The notes under the pieces: model-generated
Seen by the model: only the letters and a program-made list of their open reading frames with translations
Database searches by the model: none
Told to the model about the DNA's origin: nothing
From: Shinella sp. H4-D48
Lineage (GTDB): Bacteria; Pseudomonadota; Alphaproteobacteria; Rhizobiales; Rhizobiaceae
Direction: 5' to 3'
Length of the DNA: 64,000 nt
NCBI RefSeq assembly: GCF_022637395.1
Contig: NZ_CP093337.1
Span: 3,060,501 to 3,124,500, forward strand
Made by a program: the position numbers and the translations under genes
Part shown: piece by piece, positions 17,820-26,779 of the stretch
Numbering within the stretch: position 1 is the stretch's first letter
How the letters are laid out: the number at the start of each line of letters is the position of its first letter

Positions 17820-18742
17820 CGGTAGACCCCCTCGCTGATGACCGAATAGACATCGTCTGGCGTGACCACCAGGTCGACGGCCAGGCGGGCGCCGACGGCC
17901 AGAACCAGCAGGGCGAGCAGCGCGCGCAGCTGTTCGCCGCGCAGCTTCTGGCCGACCCGCACGCCATATTGCGCACCGATCACGCCTGCCACCATCAGGA
18001 TGAAGGCGAGCACGATATCGACGGAATAGTTCGTCGTGGCCTGCACCACCGTCGTATAAGCGGTTACGAAGATGATCTGGAACAGCGACGTCCCGACAAC
18101 GACATTGGTGGGGATGCGCAGCAGATAGATCATCGCCGGCACCATGATGAAGCCGCCGCCGACACCCATGACGGAGGTGAGGATGCCGATGCAGAAGCCC
18201 AGCCCGATGACGGGGATGACGCTGAGATAGATCTTCGACTTCTTGAAGCGCATCTTCAGCGGCAGGCGATGCACCCAGTTGTGCTGGCCGGGCCGGCGCA
18301 GCGAAACAGGCTGGTTCGTGGCCGAGCGGCGCATGGCGCGGATGCTTTCGAGCAGCATCAGCGTGCCAACTGTGCCGAGCAGCACGACATAGAGCAGCGA
18401 GATGACGAGATCGAGCTGACCAACTCTGCGCAGGAGCGCGAATATCCATATGCCGACGGTAGCTCCGGCCAGACCGCCGAAAAGCAGCACCGTGCCGAGC
18501 TTCACATCCAGCGTGCCGCGCCGGAAATGCGAGAGCGCACCCGACATGGAGGAGGCGACGACCTGGTTTGCGCCTGTGGCGACGGCCACGATCGGGGGGA
18601 TGTTGTAAAAGATCAGCAGTGGCGTGATGAGGAAGCCGCCGCCGACGCCGAACATGCCGGACAGGAAACCGACGGCCGCACCCATGCCCAGAATGATGAA
18701 GATGTTCACCGAGAGCTCTGCAATGGGCAGGTAGACAGTCAC
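17816..18742 (-). CDS. Sulfite exporter TauE/SafE family protein
   Basis: The 308-residue inner-membrane protein has the two repeated TauE/SafE halves, each with the glycine signature: GMFGVGGGFLITPLL near 30 and SVMGVGGGFIMVPAMIY near 190. About eight helices are visible, with a basic cytoplasmic linker (SLRRPGQHNWVHRLPLKMRFKKSK) between the halves. The family exports sulfite or sulfonate-related anions; the precise substrate is unproven. The start is GTG at 18742 with a weak GGGGTT upstream. It is translationally coupled to the TIGR02186 partner. Confidence 0.93.
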   Translation of the reverse strand: MTVYLPIAELSVNIFIILGMGAAVGFLSGMFGVGGGFLITPLLIFYNIPPIVAVATGANQVVASSMSGALSHFRRGTLDVKLGTVLLFGGLAGATVGIWIFALLRRVGQLDLVISLLYVVLLGTVGTLMLLESIRAMRRSATNQPVSLRRPGQHNWVHRLPLKMRFKKSKIYLSVIPVIGLGFCIGILTSVMGVGGGFIMVPAMIYLLRIPTNVVVGTSLFQIIFVTAYTTVVQATTNYSVDIVLAFILMVAGVIGAQYGVRVGQKLRGEQLRALLALLVLAVGARLAVDLVVTPDDVYSVISEGVYR

Positions 18743-19186
18743 AACGTAACCCCGATCGGCAGTTTTGCCCTTGCGGGCTTACCTTGGCAGTCGCTTTCAC
18801 CCAATGCCTGCCGCCGCGGCGCCTCTTCGGCAGGCTGCGAATGCAGGAAGGCGCCCCGCCGCTGGAGGGGATGCCCCGTCACGGCTGGTCACGCCTTGCA
18901 TCACGCAAGAATTCGTCACACGGCGACTGCCTTCCGGCCCACCATGGCCGCCGTCACGATGATAACGTTTGAGGAACGGATATCATCCTGAAGCGGCTTT
19001 AGATTTGCACCGCATAATTCCGTAAATCAGGGCCGATTTATGGATGGAATCATGCCGTGCATTCAAAATGCCACAGCCTTCTTTACACGGCGTGAACGAC
19101 GCGCCGCTTTGGCTTTGTCATGCCTGCGGGTTGGGAAGGTGTCAATCGAATAGGACCCCTGTTGGGGGCCCCAGGAAGAAAGCCGG
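18743..19186. other. Intergenic gap, no gene seen
   Basis: This 444-base stretch between the TauE/SafE gene (transcribed leftwards from 18742) and the end of podJ holds no convincing reading frame. An imperfect operator-like inverted repeat, GATGATA (18958-18964) and TATCATC (18981-18987), lies about 220 bases before the exporter gene. A GC hairpin near 19152-19172 lies downstream of podJ but lacks a T tract. Confidence 0.5.
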
Positions 19187-22100
19187 TCAGCCCGGCTGCT
19201 TGTTGCGCTTCAGAAGCTCGGTCACGAGCGCATCGTCGATCTCGCCCGTCTGCTTCTGGCCGACGGATTTCTGGAACGCCTTGATGGCTGCCACCGTCTT
19301 GTTGCCCATCTCTCCGTCCGGCGTGCCGGCATTGAAGCCGTTGTTGTTGAGAATGGCCTGGATGTTTCGGATGGCCTTCTTCATGTCGACGCTGGCGGTC
19401 TTGACCGCCGCACCGGCCCATTCGTCGGGCAGTTCGGCGGAGTTGGCCTTTTCATCGAGCGGCTGCGGCTTCCACAGCTCGACCTTCGCCTTCGCGCTGG
19501 TCAGCTGTTCGGGGCGCATGGCGTTGGCCACTTCGTCGCGCTTGCCGGCCGCGTCGCGGTCGCCGTCGCGAGCGGCGATGGCAAACCACTTGTAGGATTC
19601 TTCCAGATCCTGCTTCACGCCGTTGCCGCGCGCATAGAGGATGGCGAGGTTGAACTGGCTGTCGCGCACGCCGAGTTCGGAGGCCTTCTGGAACCACTTC
19701 GCCGCGCCGTCGAAATCCGGTGCCGCGTTGCCGATGCCGGTGGCGAGCAGGACGGCGAGATTATGCATGGCGCTCGCATTGCCCTTGTTGGCCGCGACCT
19801 CGTAGAGTTTGCGGGCATGCTCCAGGTCGCGCTCGACGCCCTGGCCCTTTTCGTAGAGGTTGGCGAGCCGGTATTCTGCCGGTGCGAAGCCGCGGGCGGC
19901 GGCAAGCTCGTACCAGCGGGCGGCTTCCTTGAGATCGACCGCAACGCCGCGCCCATCCGTGTAGCGCGCGCCGATTTCGAACAGGGCAAGCGGATCGCCG
20001 TCCTTGGCCGCATTGGCAAGCGATGCCGGCGTGATCGCCTCGGGAACGACGATCGCCGCCGTCTGTGTCTGATCGATCGGCGCGGCCTCGTGCGTCGTGT
20101 CCTGGCCGGCAAGCGGGGCCGTCTCCGGCGTCGTCACCGGCTCGAAGCCGGCGGTGTCGGCATCTTCGGTGACCGCCGGCGTGGTCATCATGTCCGCACC
20201 CCGCGTGGAGGCCGACGTCGGCGTCGTACCATCAGCAGTGTTCATACCGGCAATGTCGCGCTCGGCTGGTGCCGGATCGGTCACGGCCTTCTCACCGGCA
20301 ACCGGCGCAACGCCGGCATTCGCCGTTGCCGCTTCGCCCGTCTGCGTGGCGGTCTCACCGGTCATCGCCGTCTGCTCGACGACGACGGGCGCGCTGCCGC
20401 CACGCACCAGCGTGTTGACCAGCGGATAGGACATGATGGCAAGCAGCGCTGCGCCGACGGCCAGCAGGATCGGCCGGCGGTGACGGCCAAAAGCAGATCC
20501 CGATGCGGGCTTCGCGTCCTTGGCGGGCTTTTCGCCCTTCTTCGCGGGGGCGACGCGCGACATCGCATCGCTTTCCTCGGCGGCAAGACGCGCAGCACGA
20601 CGGGCGGCGGCGATGTAATCGGCCTTGTCCGTCTCGTTTACAGCGCCCGCGCGGCCGCCGGAAGCCTGGCCTGCGCGCACGCGCTCGAGAATGCGGCGCA
20701 CGTCGGGCGTGCCCGACCCGGGCTCGAGAAGTTCGTTGGCCACTTCCGGCGCCAGCTCATCGGTGGGATCGAGCGAAGGCGTCGGCTCGATATGCTGGCG
20801 CTCGACCGGTCGTGCGGCAGGCTCCTTGCGGCCGGGCGACAGGCGGCGCTTCAGGCCGGCCAGCAGGCCCTTGGGCTGCTCGTCCTTGACGAGGTCTTCC
20901 GAGAGATCGGCGGCGGCGGCAGAAGCCAGTGCGTCGTCCTGCTCTTCCCGCTGCGGTGCAGGGATGTGCTCGACCGCGATGTCCGGGAAGCGGCTTTCCT
21001 CATGGTCGTCGACAGTGGCGTTGCGGTGCTGCCGCGTGCCGAAACCGTCGTCGTCGAACGGATAGTCGTGAGCGCCGACGCTTTCGGCGCAGGCGGTTTC
21101 CATCGCCGGCATTTCGGCGCGCGGCATGACGGCGGCTTCGCGACGGCCGAAGCTTTCGCGCGGGGCGTCGAAATCCTCGAGGCGGCCGGCAATCTGCACC
21201 AGCGTCTCATGAAGCGCGTCGAAGGTGCGGGCCGTGCGGTCCTCGCTGGAGCGCGTCAGCTCCTCGAGCGCACGCAGGTCCGAGGCGAGGCCGGCGATCG
21301 CATCCATGTCGGTGTTTCCGGCAACGGCGGGGCCGGCGTGGCGATAGGCTTCCATCACCGCTTCGGCGGCCTGGCGAGCGGCCTCGACGATGTATTCGTC
21401 GTTGGTCGCCATATAGTCTTCGATGGTGGCGAGACGGTTTTCGACATCCGACGAGGTGCCGCCGAAGGCTGCCGGAGCGGAGGGCGTACCGATCAGCGTG
21501 GAAAGGTGGGCGATCTGGGCTTCCAGGCCGCGCAGTGCCTCCTGGTCACCCGCCGGTGCCGTGCGGGTCGCGTCCAGCCGGTCGGCGATCGCGGTGAGGC
21601 GGCCCTCGATCTCGGAGAAACGATCCTCCTGGAACGGGCTGCCGACAGGCGTATCGAGCCGGTCGATGCGGCGGGCAAGCGTGTCGAGACGCTCGGCGAG
21701 CTCGCCATTGACGCTGCCCTGGTCGAGCGCGTCGATCTTGCGGGAAATGTCGGAGAGGTAATAGGCAAGCTCGTCGCCGCCGACGAGCGGCGCAACCTGC
21801 TGGCTCTGCTCCATCATGCGCGACAGCTCTTCGATGCGCTCTTCGAGACGCAGCGCCGTGCGTTCGTTCGACATTTCCTCGATGCGGCTGGCGAGCGCCT
21901 CGAGGCGCAGGCCCAGACCCTGTTCCTGCGCGGGCGCCGGGCGCCGGGCGATCATATCGAGCTGCCCGGCAAGGTCGGCGATCCGGCCTTCCAGGCGTTG
22001 CATCATGCCGGTATCGGCGGACGGCCCTTGCTGCATGCGGCCGGCGGCGGCAATGGCGCGAGTGATCTCGTCGAGGCGTGCGTCCAGTCCTTCGAACTGC

Positions 22101-22999
22101 GAGGAGACGGCCGTCACGAAGCGGCCGCCATCGGGCTCCACACGCCGGCCGAGGCCGTCGATGGCGTCGGCGATCATCTCGATCTTGTCTTCCAGCGCGC
22201 GGATGGCTGGCGTGGCGCTCATCGCGCCGATCTGGTTCTTCAGCTCGTCAAGACGGTAGGCCAGCGCAACGAGTTCGTCGTCGCGCGCCTGGTCAAAGAC
22301 CGATAGCTTCTGCTCGACGCCGTTCCAGCGGTCTTCCATGCGCCGCACGGAATCCTCGCGCGCCAGCCCGTCGAGCACGGAGCGCAGCTCGTCGAATTCG
22401 ACGCGCAGCCCGTCCGTGTGGCCGGACTGGCGGCCGAGCTGGTTGATGCCGGTGGAAAGGCGCTGCAGTTCGGTCCGCAGGTCGTCGGTGTTGCCGCGTC
22501 CCTCAGCCAGCTGGCGGATGCCGCGGATTTCGGAGCGCAGCGTGTGCATCTCCCGCTCGAGGCCGTCAGCGATATCCTTCTTGAGGTCCTGGCGCAGCGA
22601 AACGAGCGCCTTGGCGATATCCTCCACGGAATTGTCTGCGCGCGCCGGGGCTGCGGCGGGATGGCTTCCATAAGCCGCCTGCGCCTGCTGGGCGGCGGCG
22701 TAGTGGTCGTTCGAGAACGGGCGGCGCTCGATACGCTGGGCGGCGCGCTCGCGCGTGCCTTCGATGGCGCGCTGCCGCTGCATGATCTCGGAAACCGGAT
22801 CGTCGCGCAGCGGCAGGTTGCGCTGCGGCTCGTAACGGGGCTGCTCGGCACGCGGCGCATAGCGCTCTTCGGCACGCCCGCGCGTATCGCGGCCGCCCAT
22901 CAGCCCCTCGATGCGGGCTTCCAGCCCCTCGATGGTGCGATTGAGCGCGTCGAGCGAAGACCGTTCACCATGACGTTGCGGGTTTCGCGATCCGTTCAT
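19187..22999 (-). CDS. podJ: PodJ-like polar localization protein
   Basis: The 1270-residue protein has the PodJ layout. The N-terminal ~800 residues are cytoplasmic, rich in Arg/Glu and repeated coiled-coil segments (for example LEERIEELSRMMEQSQQ). A basic patch precedes one membrane helix (RPILLAVGAALLAIMSYPLV, about 843-862). A Pro/Thr-rich periplasmic linker follows, then at least four Sel1-like repeats (about 1000-1165; FEIGARYTDGRGVAVDLKEA is typical) and a C-terminal peptidoglycan-binding domain (about 1210-1270, LNNNGFNAGTPDGEMGNKT). In Caulobacter and Agrobacterium, PodJ organises one cell pole. The start at MNGSRNPQRH has AGGCGAAAG before it. It lies beside the beta-oxidation operon, which I recall as the order in Agrobacterium. 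Confidence 0.93.
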   Translation of the reverse strand: MNGSRNPQRHGERSSLDALNRTIEGLEARIEGLMGGRDTRGRAEERYAPRAEQPRYEPQRNLPLRDDPVSEIMQRQRAIEGTRERAAQRIERRPFSNDHYAAAQQAQAAYGSHPAAAPARADNSVEDIAKALVSLRQDLKKDIADGLEREMHTLRSEIRGIRQLAEGRGNTDDLRTELQRLSTGINQLGRQSGHTDGLRVEFDELRSVLDGLAREDSVRRMEDRWNGVEQKLSVFDQARDDELVALAYRLDELKNQIGAMSATPAIRALEDKIEMIADAIDGLGRRVEPDGGRFVTAVSSQFEGLDARLDEITRAIAAAGRMQQGPSADTGMMQRLEGRIADLAGQLDMIARRPAPAQEQGLGLRLEALASRIEEMSNERTALRLEERIEELSRMMEQSQQVAPLVGGDELAYYLSDISRKIDALDQGSVNGELAERLDTLARRIDRLDTPVGSPFQEDRFSEIEGRLTAIADRLDATRTAPAGDQEALRGLEAQIAHLSTLIGTPSAPAAFGGTSSDVENRLATIEDYMATNDEYIVEAARQAAEAVMEAYRHAGPAVAGNTDMDAIAGLASDLRALEELTRSSEDRTARTFDALHETLVQIAGRLEDFDAPRESFGRREAAVMPRAEMPAMETACAESVGAHDYPFDDDGFGTRQHRNATVDDHEESRFPDIAVEHIPAPQREEQDDALASAAAADLSEDLVKDEQPKGLLAGLKRRLSPGRKEPAARPVERQHIEPTPSLDPTDELAPEVANELLEPGSGTPDVRRILERVRAGQASGGRAGAVNETDKADYIAAARRAARLAAEESDAMSRVAPAKKGEKPAKDAKPASGSAFGRHRRPILLAVGAALLAIMSYPLVNTLVRGGSAPVVVEQTAMTGETATQTGEAATANAGVAPVAGEKAVTDPAPAERDIAGMNTADGTTPTSASTRGADMMTTPAVTEDADTAGFEPVTTPETAPLAGQDTTHEAAPIDQTQTAAIVVPEAITPASLANAAKDGDPLALFEIGARYTDGRGVAVDLKEAARWYELAAARGFAPAEYRLANLYEKGQGVERDLEHARKLYEVAANKGNASAMHNLAVLLATGIGNAAPDFDGAAKWFQKASELGVRDSQFNLAILYARGNGVKQDLEESYKWFAIAARDGDRDAAGKRDEVANAMRPEQLTSAKAKVELWKPQPLDEKANSAELPDEWAGAAVKTASVDMKKAIRNIQAILNNNGFNAGTPDGEMGNKTVAAIKAFQKSVGQKQTGEIDDALVTELLKRNKQPG

Positions 23000-23382
23000 C
23001 TTTCGCCTCGCTTTGGCGGCCAATGGCCTGCCGGGAGATACCCTTGACGGCGCGGCCCGCCCGGCTGCGCCCTTCCTGCGTTGTGCGGGAAACCGTATCG
23101 TCCCTGCTTCACCCGGATCCCCGATCCAGGCACCGCAGAGGAAAGCCGAATTGATTCCCGATCCCACGCCCTCAGACGCCACAATTCATGAAACGTGGTA
23201 AACAAGGGGTTAACCCACGCGGAATTTTTTTAACGATTTGCTCATAGACTCTCGTTCGGGAGGCCTAGCGACCTGTTGTGGCACCGCAACGCCCATCGTG
23301 AAGCCGACGCTGCCGGACACAACATCAGCCGCTCCCCTGCCCTCCGCTCCCAGCCGCAATGAGAATTGCGTCGCACCTTGCG
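23000..23382. promoter_or_regulatory. podJ upstream region with CtrA-like and GANTC sites
   Basis: This gap separates podJ (leftward, start 22999) from the beta-oxidation operon (rightward). A TAAA-N7-TTAA element (23199-23213) differs at one base from the CtrA consensus TTAA-N7-TTAA. Two GANTC sites, the target of the CcrM methylase, lie at 23153-23157 and 23247-23251. In Caulobacter podJ belongs to the GcrA/CtrA/DnaA-controlled set, so cell-cycle control is a reasonable inference. No start site could be fixed and no small gene was seen. Confidence 0.4.
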
Positions 23383-23408
23383 TTTTGACGTTTACGCAAA
23401 CGTCAAAA
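23383..23408. promoter_or_regulatory. 26-bp palindrome before the beta-oxidation operon
   Basis: Outer arms TTTTGACGTTT and AAACGTCAAAA are perfect; only one of 13 pairs, next to the centre, is mismatched. It lies 63 bases before the acyl-CoA dehydrogenase start and just before a TACTAT hexamer (23414-23419) that could be a -10 element. A nearly identical palindrome stands at 62278-62303. Form and place suggest an operator for a TetR- or MerR-type regulator of fatty-acid or branched-chain acid degradation; the regulator is not in the window. Confidence 0.7.
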
Positions 23409-23470
23409 TTTCATACTATCCTTCCCAAGGAGCGGACCGAGGTCCGCGGGATAGGTGAGGAACGCAAACG

Positions 23471-25267
23471 ATGCCGATCTACAAGGCCCCCGTGAATGAC
23501 ACGCTTTTCATCCTGAACGACGTCCTGTCGCTGGAGCGCTACAACAACCTGCCCGGCTTTGCCGATGCGACGGGGGACATGGTGGAGGCGATTGCCGGCG
23601 AGGCCGCCAAGCTCGCCGAGGAAGTGTTGTTTCCGGTCAATCTTTCCGGTGATCAGGAAGGCTGCAAGCGCGCCGACGACGCCACGGTGACGACGCCAAA
23701 GGGGTTCAGGGAAGCCTACGATCTCTATCGTCAGGGCGGCTGGATCGGTCTTGCCGTGCCGGAAGAATTCGGCGGCCAGGGGCTTCCTTACGTGCTGCAC
23801 ACCGCCGTCGGCGAATATATGTCGTCCGCCAACATGGCGCTCACCATGTATCCGGGTCTCACACAGGGCGCGATCGCCGCGATCCTCGTGCACGGCTCCG
23901 ACGAGCAGAAGACCGCCTACCTGCCTAAAATGGTCGAGGGCACCTGGACCGGCACCATGAACCTGACGGAGCCCCATTGCGGCACCGATCTCGGTCTGCT
24001 GCGCAGCAAGGCCGTGCCGCAGGCCGACGGCTCCTACAAGGTTTCCGGCCAGAAGATCTTCATCTCCGCCGGCGAGCACGACATGTCGGAGAATATCGTG
24101 CATCTCGTTCTCGCGCGCATCGAAGGCGCGCCCGAGGGTACCAAGGGCATTTCGCTGTTCATTGTGCCGAAGTTCATTCTCAAGGACGACGGCACGCCCG
24201 GTGACCGCAACGGCGTCACCTGCGGCGCGATCGAACACAAGATGGGCATCCACGGTAACGCCACCTGCGTCATGAATTACGACGAGGCGACCGGCTTTCT
24301 CATCGGTGCGGAAAACAAGGGCCTAAACGCCATGTTCGTCATGATGAACGAGGCCCGTCTCGGCGTCGGCCTCCAGGGCCTGTCGATTGCCGAAATCGCC
24401 TATCAGAACGCCGCCCAGTACGCCCGTGAACGTCTCCAGGGCCGCTCGCTCTCCGGCGCCAAGAACCCGGACGGCAAGGCCGATCCGCTGATCGTTCATC
24501 CCGACATCCGCCGCACCCTGATGACCATCAAGGCCTGGACGGAGGGCGGCCGCGCCTTCACGCTGTGGACCGCACTGAAATCCGACATCGCCCACCGTTC
24601 CGCCGATGAGGCCGAGCGCCAGGCCGCCGATGACATCCTTGGCCTGATGACGCCCATCCTCAAGGGCGTGCTTACCGACAAGGGTTTCGACCACGCCGTC
24701 ATGGCTCAGCAGGTGTTCGGCGGCCACGGCTATATCGAAGAGCACGGCATGAGCCAGTATGTGCGCGATGCGCGCATCGCCATGATCTACGAGGGCGCCA
24801 ACGGCATCCAGGCGCTCGACCTTGTCGGCCGCAAGCTCGGCATGAACGGCGGCCGCGCCGTCATGGCGCTGTTCAAGGAAATCGGCGATTTCTGCGAGGA
24901 GAACCGCAACGACGAGAAGCTTGCGCCTTTCACGAAGGGTCTCAAGAAGGGCTTGAACGACCTTCAGGCCTCCACCATGTGGTTCATGCAGAACGCCATG
25001 GCCAAGCCTGACAATGCCGGCGCCGGCTCGACCGATTACATGCACCTCTTCGGCCTCGTCGTCATCGGCTACATGTGGGCGAAGATCGCCAAGGCCGCGG
25101 AAGCGGGCCTGGCCGGCGGCGCCGGCGAGCGGGAGGATTTCCTCAAGAACAAGCTCGTCACGGCGACGTTCTTCATGGAGCGCCTGATGCCGGAGACCGC
25201 CCTGCGCAAGACCCGCATCGAGGCCGGCGCGGACACGGTGATGGAACTGGCTGCCGAAGCATTCTGA
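23471..25267 (+). CDS. Acyl-CoA dehydrogenase (long form with C-terminal domain)
   Basis: The 598-residue flavoprotein catalyses the first step of beta-oxidation, acyl-CoA to trans-2-enoyl-CoA. Features are the N-terminal domain with [18 protein letters not shown], the FAD-contact [13 protein letters not shown] and [10 protein letters not shown], the central beta domain ending [15 protein letters not shown], and the C-terminal helical domain with [15 protein letters not shown], where the catalytic glutamate sits (IYEG). The extra ~120 residues at the C-terminus are typical of the large bacterial class. The ATG is preceded by GTGAGGAACGCAAACG. It is first in an operon with a thiolase and a FadB-type enzyme. 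Confidence 0.96.
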   Translation: MPIYKAPVNDTLFILNDVLSLERYNNLPGFADATGDMVEAIAGEAAKLAEEVLFPVNLSGDQEGCKRADDATVTTPKGFREAYDLYRQGGWIGLAVPEEFGGQGLPYVLHTAVGEYMSSANMALTMYPGLTQGAIAAILVHGSDEQKTAYLPKMVEGTWTGTMNLTEPHCGTDLGLLRSKAVPQADGSYKVSGQKIFISAGEHDMSENIVHLVLARIEGAPEGTKGISLFIVPKFILKDDGTPGDRNGVTCGAIEHKMGIHGNATCVMNYDEATGFLIGAENKGLNAMFVMMNEARLGVGLQGLSIAEIAYQNAAQYARERLQGRSLSGAKNPDGKADPLIVHPDIRRTLMTIKAWTEGGRAFTLWTALKSDIAHRSADEAERQAADDILGLMTPILKGVLTDKGFDHAVMAQQVFGGHGYIEEHGMSQYVRDARIAMIYEGANGIQALDLVGRKLGMNGGRAVMALFKEIGDFCEENRNDEKLAPFTKGLKKGLNDLQASTMWFMQNAMAKPDNAGAGSTDYMHLFGLVVIGYMWAKIAKAAEAGLAGGAGEREDFLKNKLVTATFFMERLMPETALRKTRIEAGADTVMELAAEAF

Positions 25268-25273
25268 TGCTTC

Positions 25274-25374
25274 GCTCCCCTCTCCCCGCAAGCCGGACGA
25301 AGGGGTACAGTCGCAAGCCAAGCAGTCCCTTCGCCCCGCTTGCGGGGAGAAGGTGCCGGCAGGCGGATGAGGGG
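25274..25374. repeat. RIME-like palindromic repeat between acyl-CoA dehydrogenase and thiolase
   Basis: A 12-base perfect inverted repeat (TCTCCCCGCAAG at 25281-25292, CTTGCGGGGAGA at 25339-25350) ends in GGTGCCGGCAGGCGGATGAG, the common terminal part of rhizobial intergenic mosaic elements (RIME). It fills most of the 166-base gap inside the operon. A second copy lies at 26663-26736 and a third, related one at 47360-47427. Confidence 0.75.
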
Positions 25375-25433
25375 CATTCGCCATGGCCGGGCAAGGAATT
25401 CTAGGGCGCCCTTGCGCCATCAGGGAGAAGAGA

Positions 25434-26642
25434 ATGACCGACGTCTTCATCTATGATCATGTGCGCACCCCGCGCGGGCGCGGCAAAAAGGACGGATCGC
25501 TGCACGAGGTGCCGTCCGTGCGCCTTGCCGCGAAGGTTCTGGAAGCGGTGCGCGACCGCAACGGGCTCGACACCGAAAAGGTCGACGACATCATCTTGGG
25601 TTGCGTCGATCCTGTCATGGATGCCGGCGCCGTCATCCCGAAGGCCGCAGCCTTCGAGGCCGGCTACTCCACGAAGGCGCCGGGCATGCAGATCTCGCGC
25701 TTCTGCGCCTCGGGCCTCGATGCCGTGAATTTCGGCGCGGCGAAAATCGCGCAGGGCGCCGATGACCTCGTCGTCGCGGGCGGCGTGGAATCCATGTCGC
25801 GCGTCGGGCTCGGCATGTCGGGCGGCGCCTGGTTCATGGACCCCTCGGTCAATTTCCCGGCCTATTTCATGCCGCAGGGTGTGTCGGCTGACCTGATCGC
25901 CACCAAATACGGCTTCTCCCGCGACGATGTGGATGCCTATGCCGTCGAAAGCCAGAAGCGTGCCGCGCAGGCCTGGGAAAAGGGCTACTTCAACAATTCC
26001 GTCGTGCCGGTGAAGGACATCAACGGTCTCGTCATCCTCGACCGTGACGAGCACATGCGCCCGGGCACGGACATGCAGGCGCTCGCCTCGCTCAACCCCT
26101 CCTTCCAGATGCCCGGCGAGATGGGCGGCTTCGAAGCCGTCGCCATCCAGGCGCATCCGGAAATCGAGGGCATAAATTACGTGCACCATGCCGGCAATTC
26201 CTCCGGCATCGTCGACGGCGCCGCCGCCGTGCTGCTGGGCTCGAAGGAAGGCGGCGCCATCCTCGGCAGGAAGGCCCGTGGCCGCATCAAGGCTTTCGCC
26301 AATATCGGCTCGGATCCGGCGCTGATGCTGACGGGTCCGGTCGATGTCACGGAAAAGCTCCTCGCCCGCTCCGGCATGCAGCTTTCCGACATCGACCTTT
26401 TCGAGCTCAACGAAGCCTTCGCCGCCGTCGTCCTGCGCTACATGCAGGCCTTCGACATCCCGCACGACAAGATCAACGTCAACGGCGGCGCCATCGCAAT
26501 GGGCCATCCGCTCGGCGCGACCGGCGCGATGATCCTCGGCACGGTGCTCGACGAACTGGAACGCCGCGACCTCAACACCGCCCTCGTGACACTGTGCATC
26601 GGCGCCGGCATGGGCACGGCGACGATCATCGAACGGGTTTGA
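25434..26642 (+). CDS. fadA: Acetyl-CoA C-acetyltransferase (thiolase)
   Basis: The 402-residue enzyme cleaves 3-ketoacyl-CoA to acetyl-CoA and a shortened acyl-CoA. Thiolase marks are the nucleophile Cys in [14 protein letters not shown] (about 89), the NEAFAAV motif (about 337), the histidine region [16 protein letters not shown] (about 361) and the second active-site Cys in LCIGAGMG (about 391). The start at [17 protein letters not shown] follows AGGGAGAAGAGA. It is the middle gene of the beta-oxidation operon, flanked on both sides by RIME-like repeats. Confidence 0.96.
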   Translation: MTDVFIYDHVRTPRGRGKKDGSLHEVPSVRLAAKVLEAVRDRNGLDTEKVDDIILGCVDPVMDAGAVIPKAAAFEAGYSTKAPGMQISRFCASGLDAVNFGAAKIAQGADDLVVAGGVESMSRVGLGMSGGAWFMDPSVNFPAYFMPQGVSADLIATKYGFSRDDVDAYAVESQKRAAQAWEKGYFNNSVVPVKDINGLVILDRDEHMRPGTDMQALASLNPSFQMPGEMGGFEAVAIQAHPEIEGINYVHHAGNSSGIVDGAAAVLLGSKEGGAILGRKARGRIKAFANIGSDPALMLTGPVDVTEKLLARSGMQLSDIDLFELNEAFAAVVLRYMQAFDIPHDKINVNGGAIAMGHPLGATGAMILGTVLDELERRDLNTALVTLCIGAGMGTATIIERV

Positions 26643-26662
26643 GGACATGCGGACGACAGCTC

Positions 26663-26736
26663 CTCACTCCGCCTTCGCGACGCGCGGCGCACCCTCTCCC
26701 GCAAGCGGAGTGAGGGTGCCGGCAGGCGGATAAGGG
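26663..26736. repeat. RIME-like palindromic repeat between thiolase and fadB
   Basis: Inverted arms CTCACTCCGC (26663-26672) and GCGGAGTGAG (26705-26714) are followed by GGTGCCGGCAGGCGGATAAG, almost the same end sequence as the repeat at 25274-25374. It fills most of the 137-base gap before fadB. Confidence 0.72.
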
Positions 26737-26779
26737 GCAGCGTCCCGCCAGATAGATTTCAAGGGAGAGGAATCCCATC

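Noticed and set aside
19150-19186. GC hairpin downstream of podJ as terminator
   Set aside because: The stem around GGACCCC/GGGGGCC has a mismatch and no T tract follows in the podJ direction.
19763-22306. 847-codon forward frame opposite podJ
   Set aside because: It is the antisense shadow of podJ; low-complexity product without family features, while the podJ frame has clear domains.
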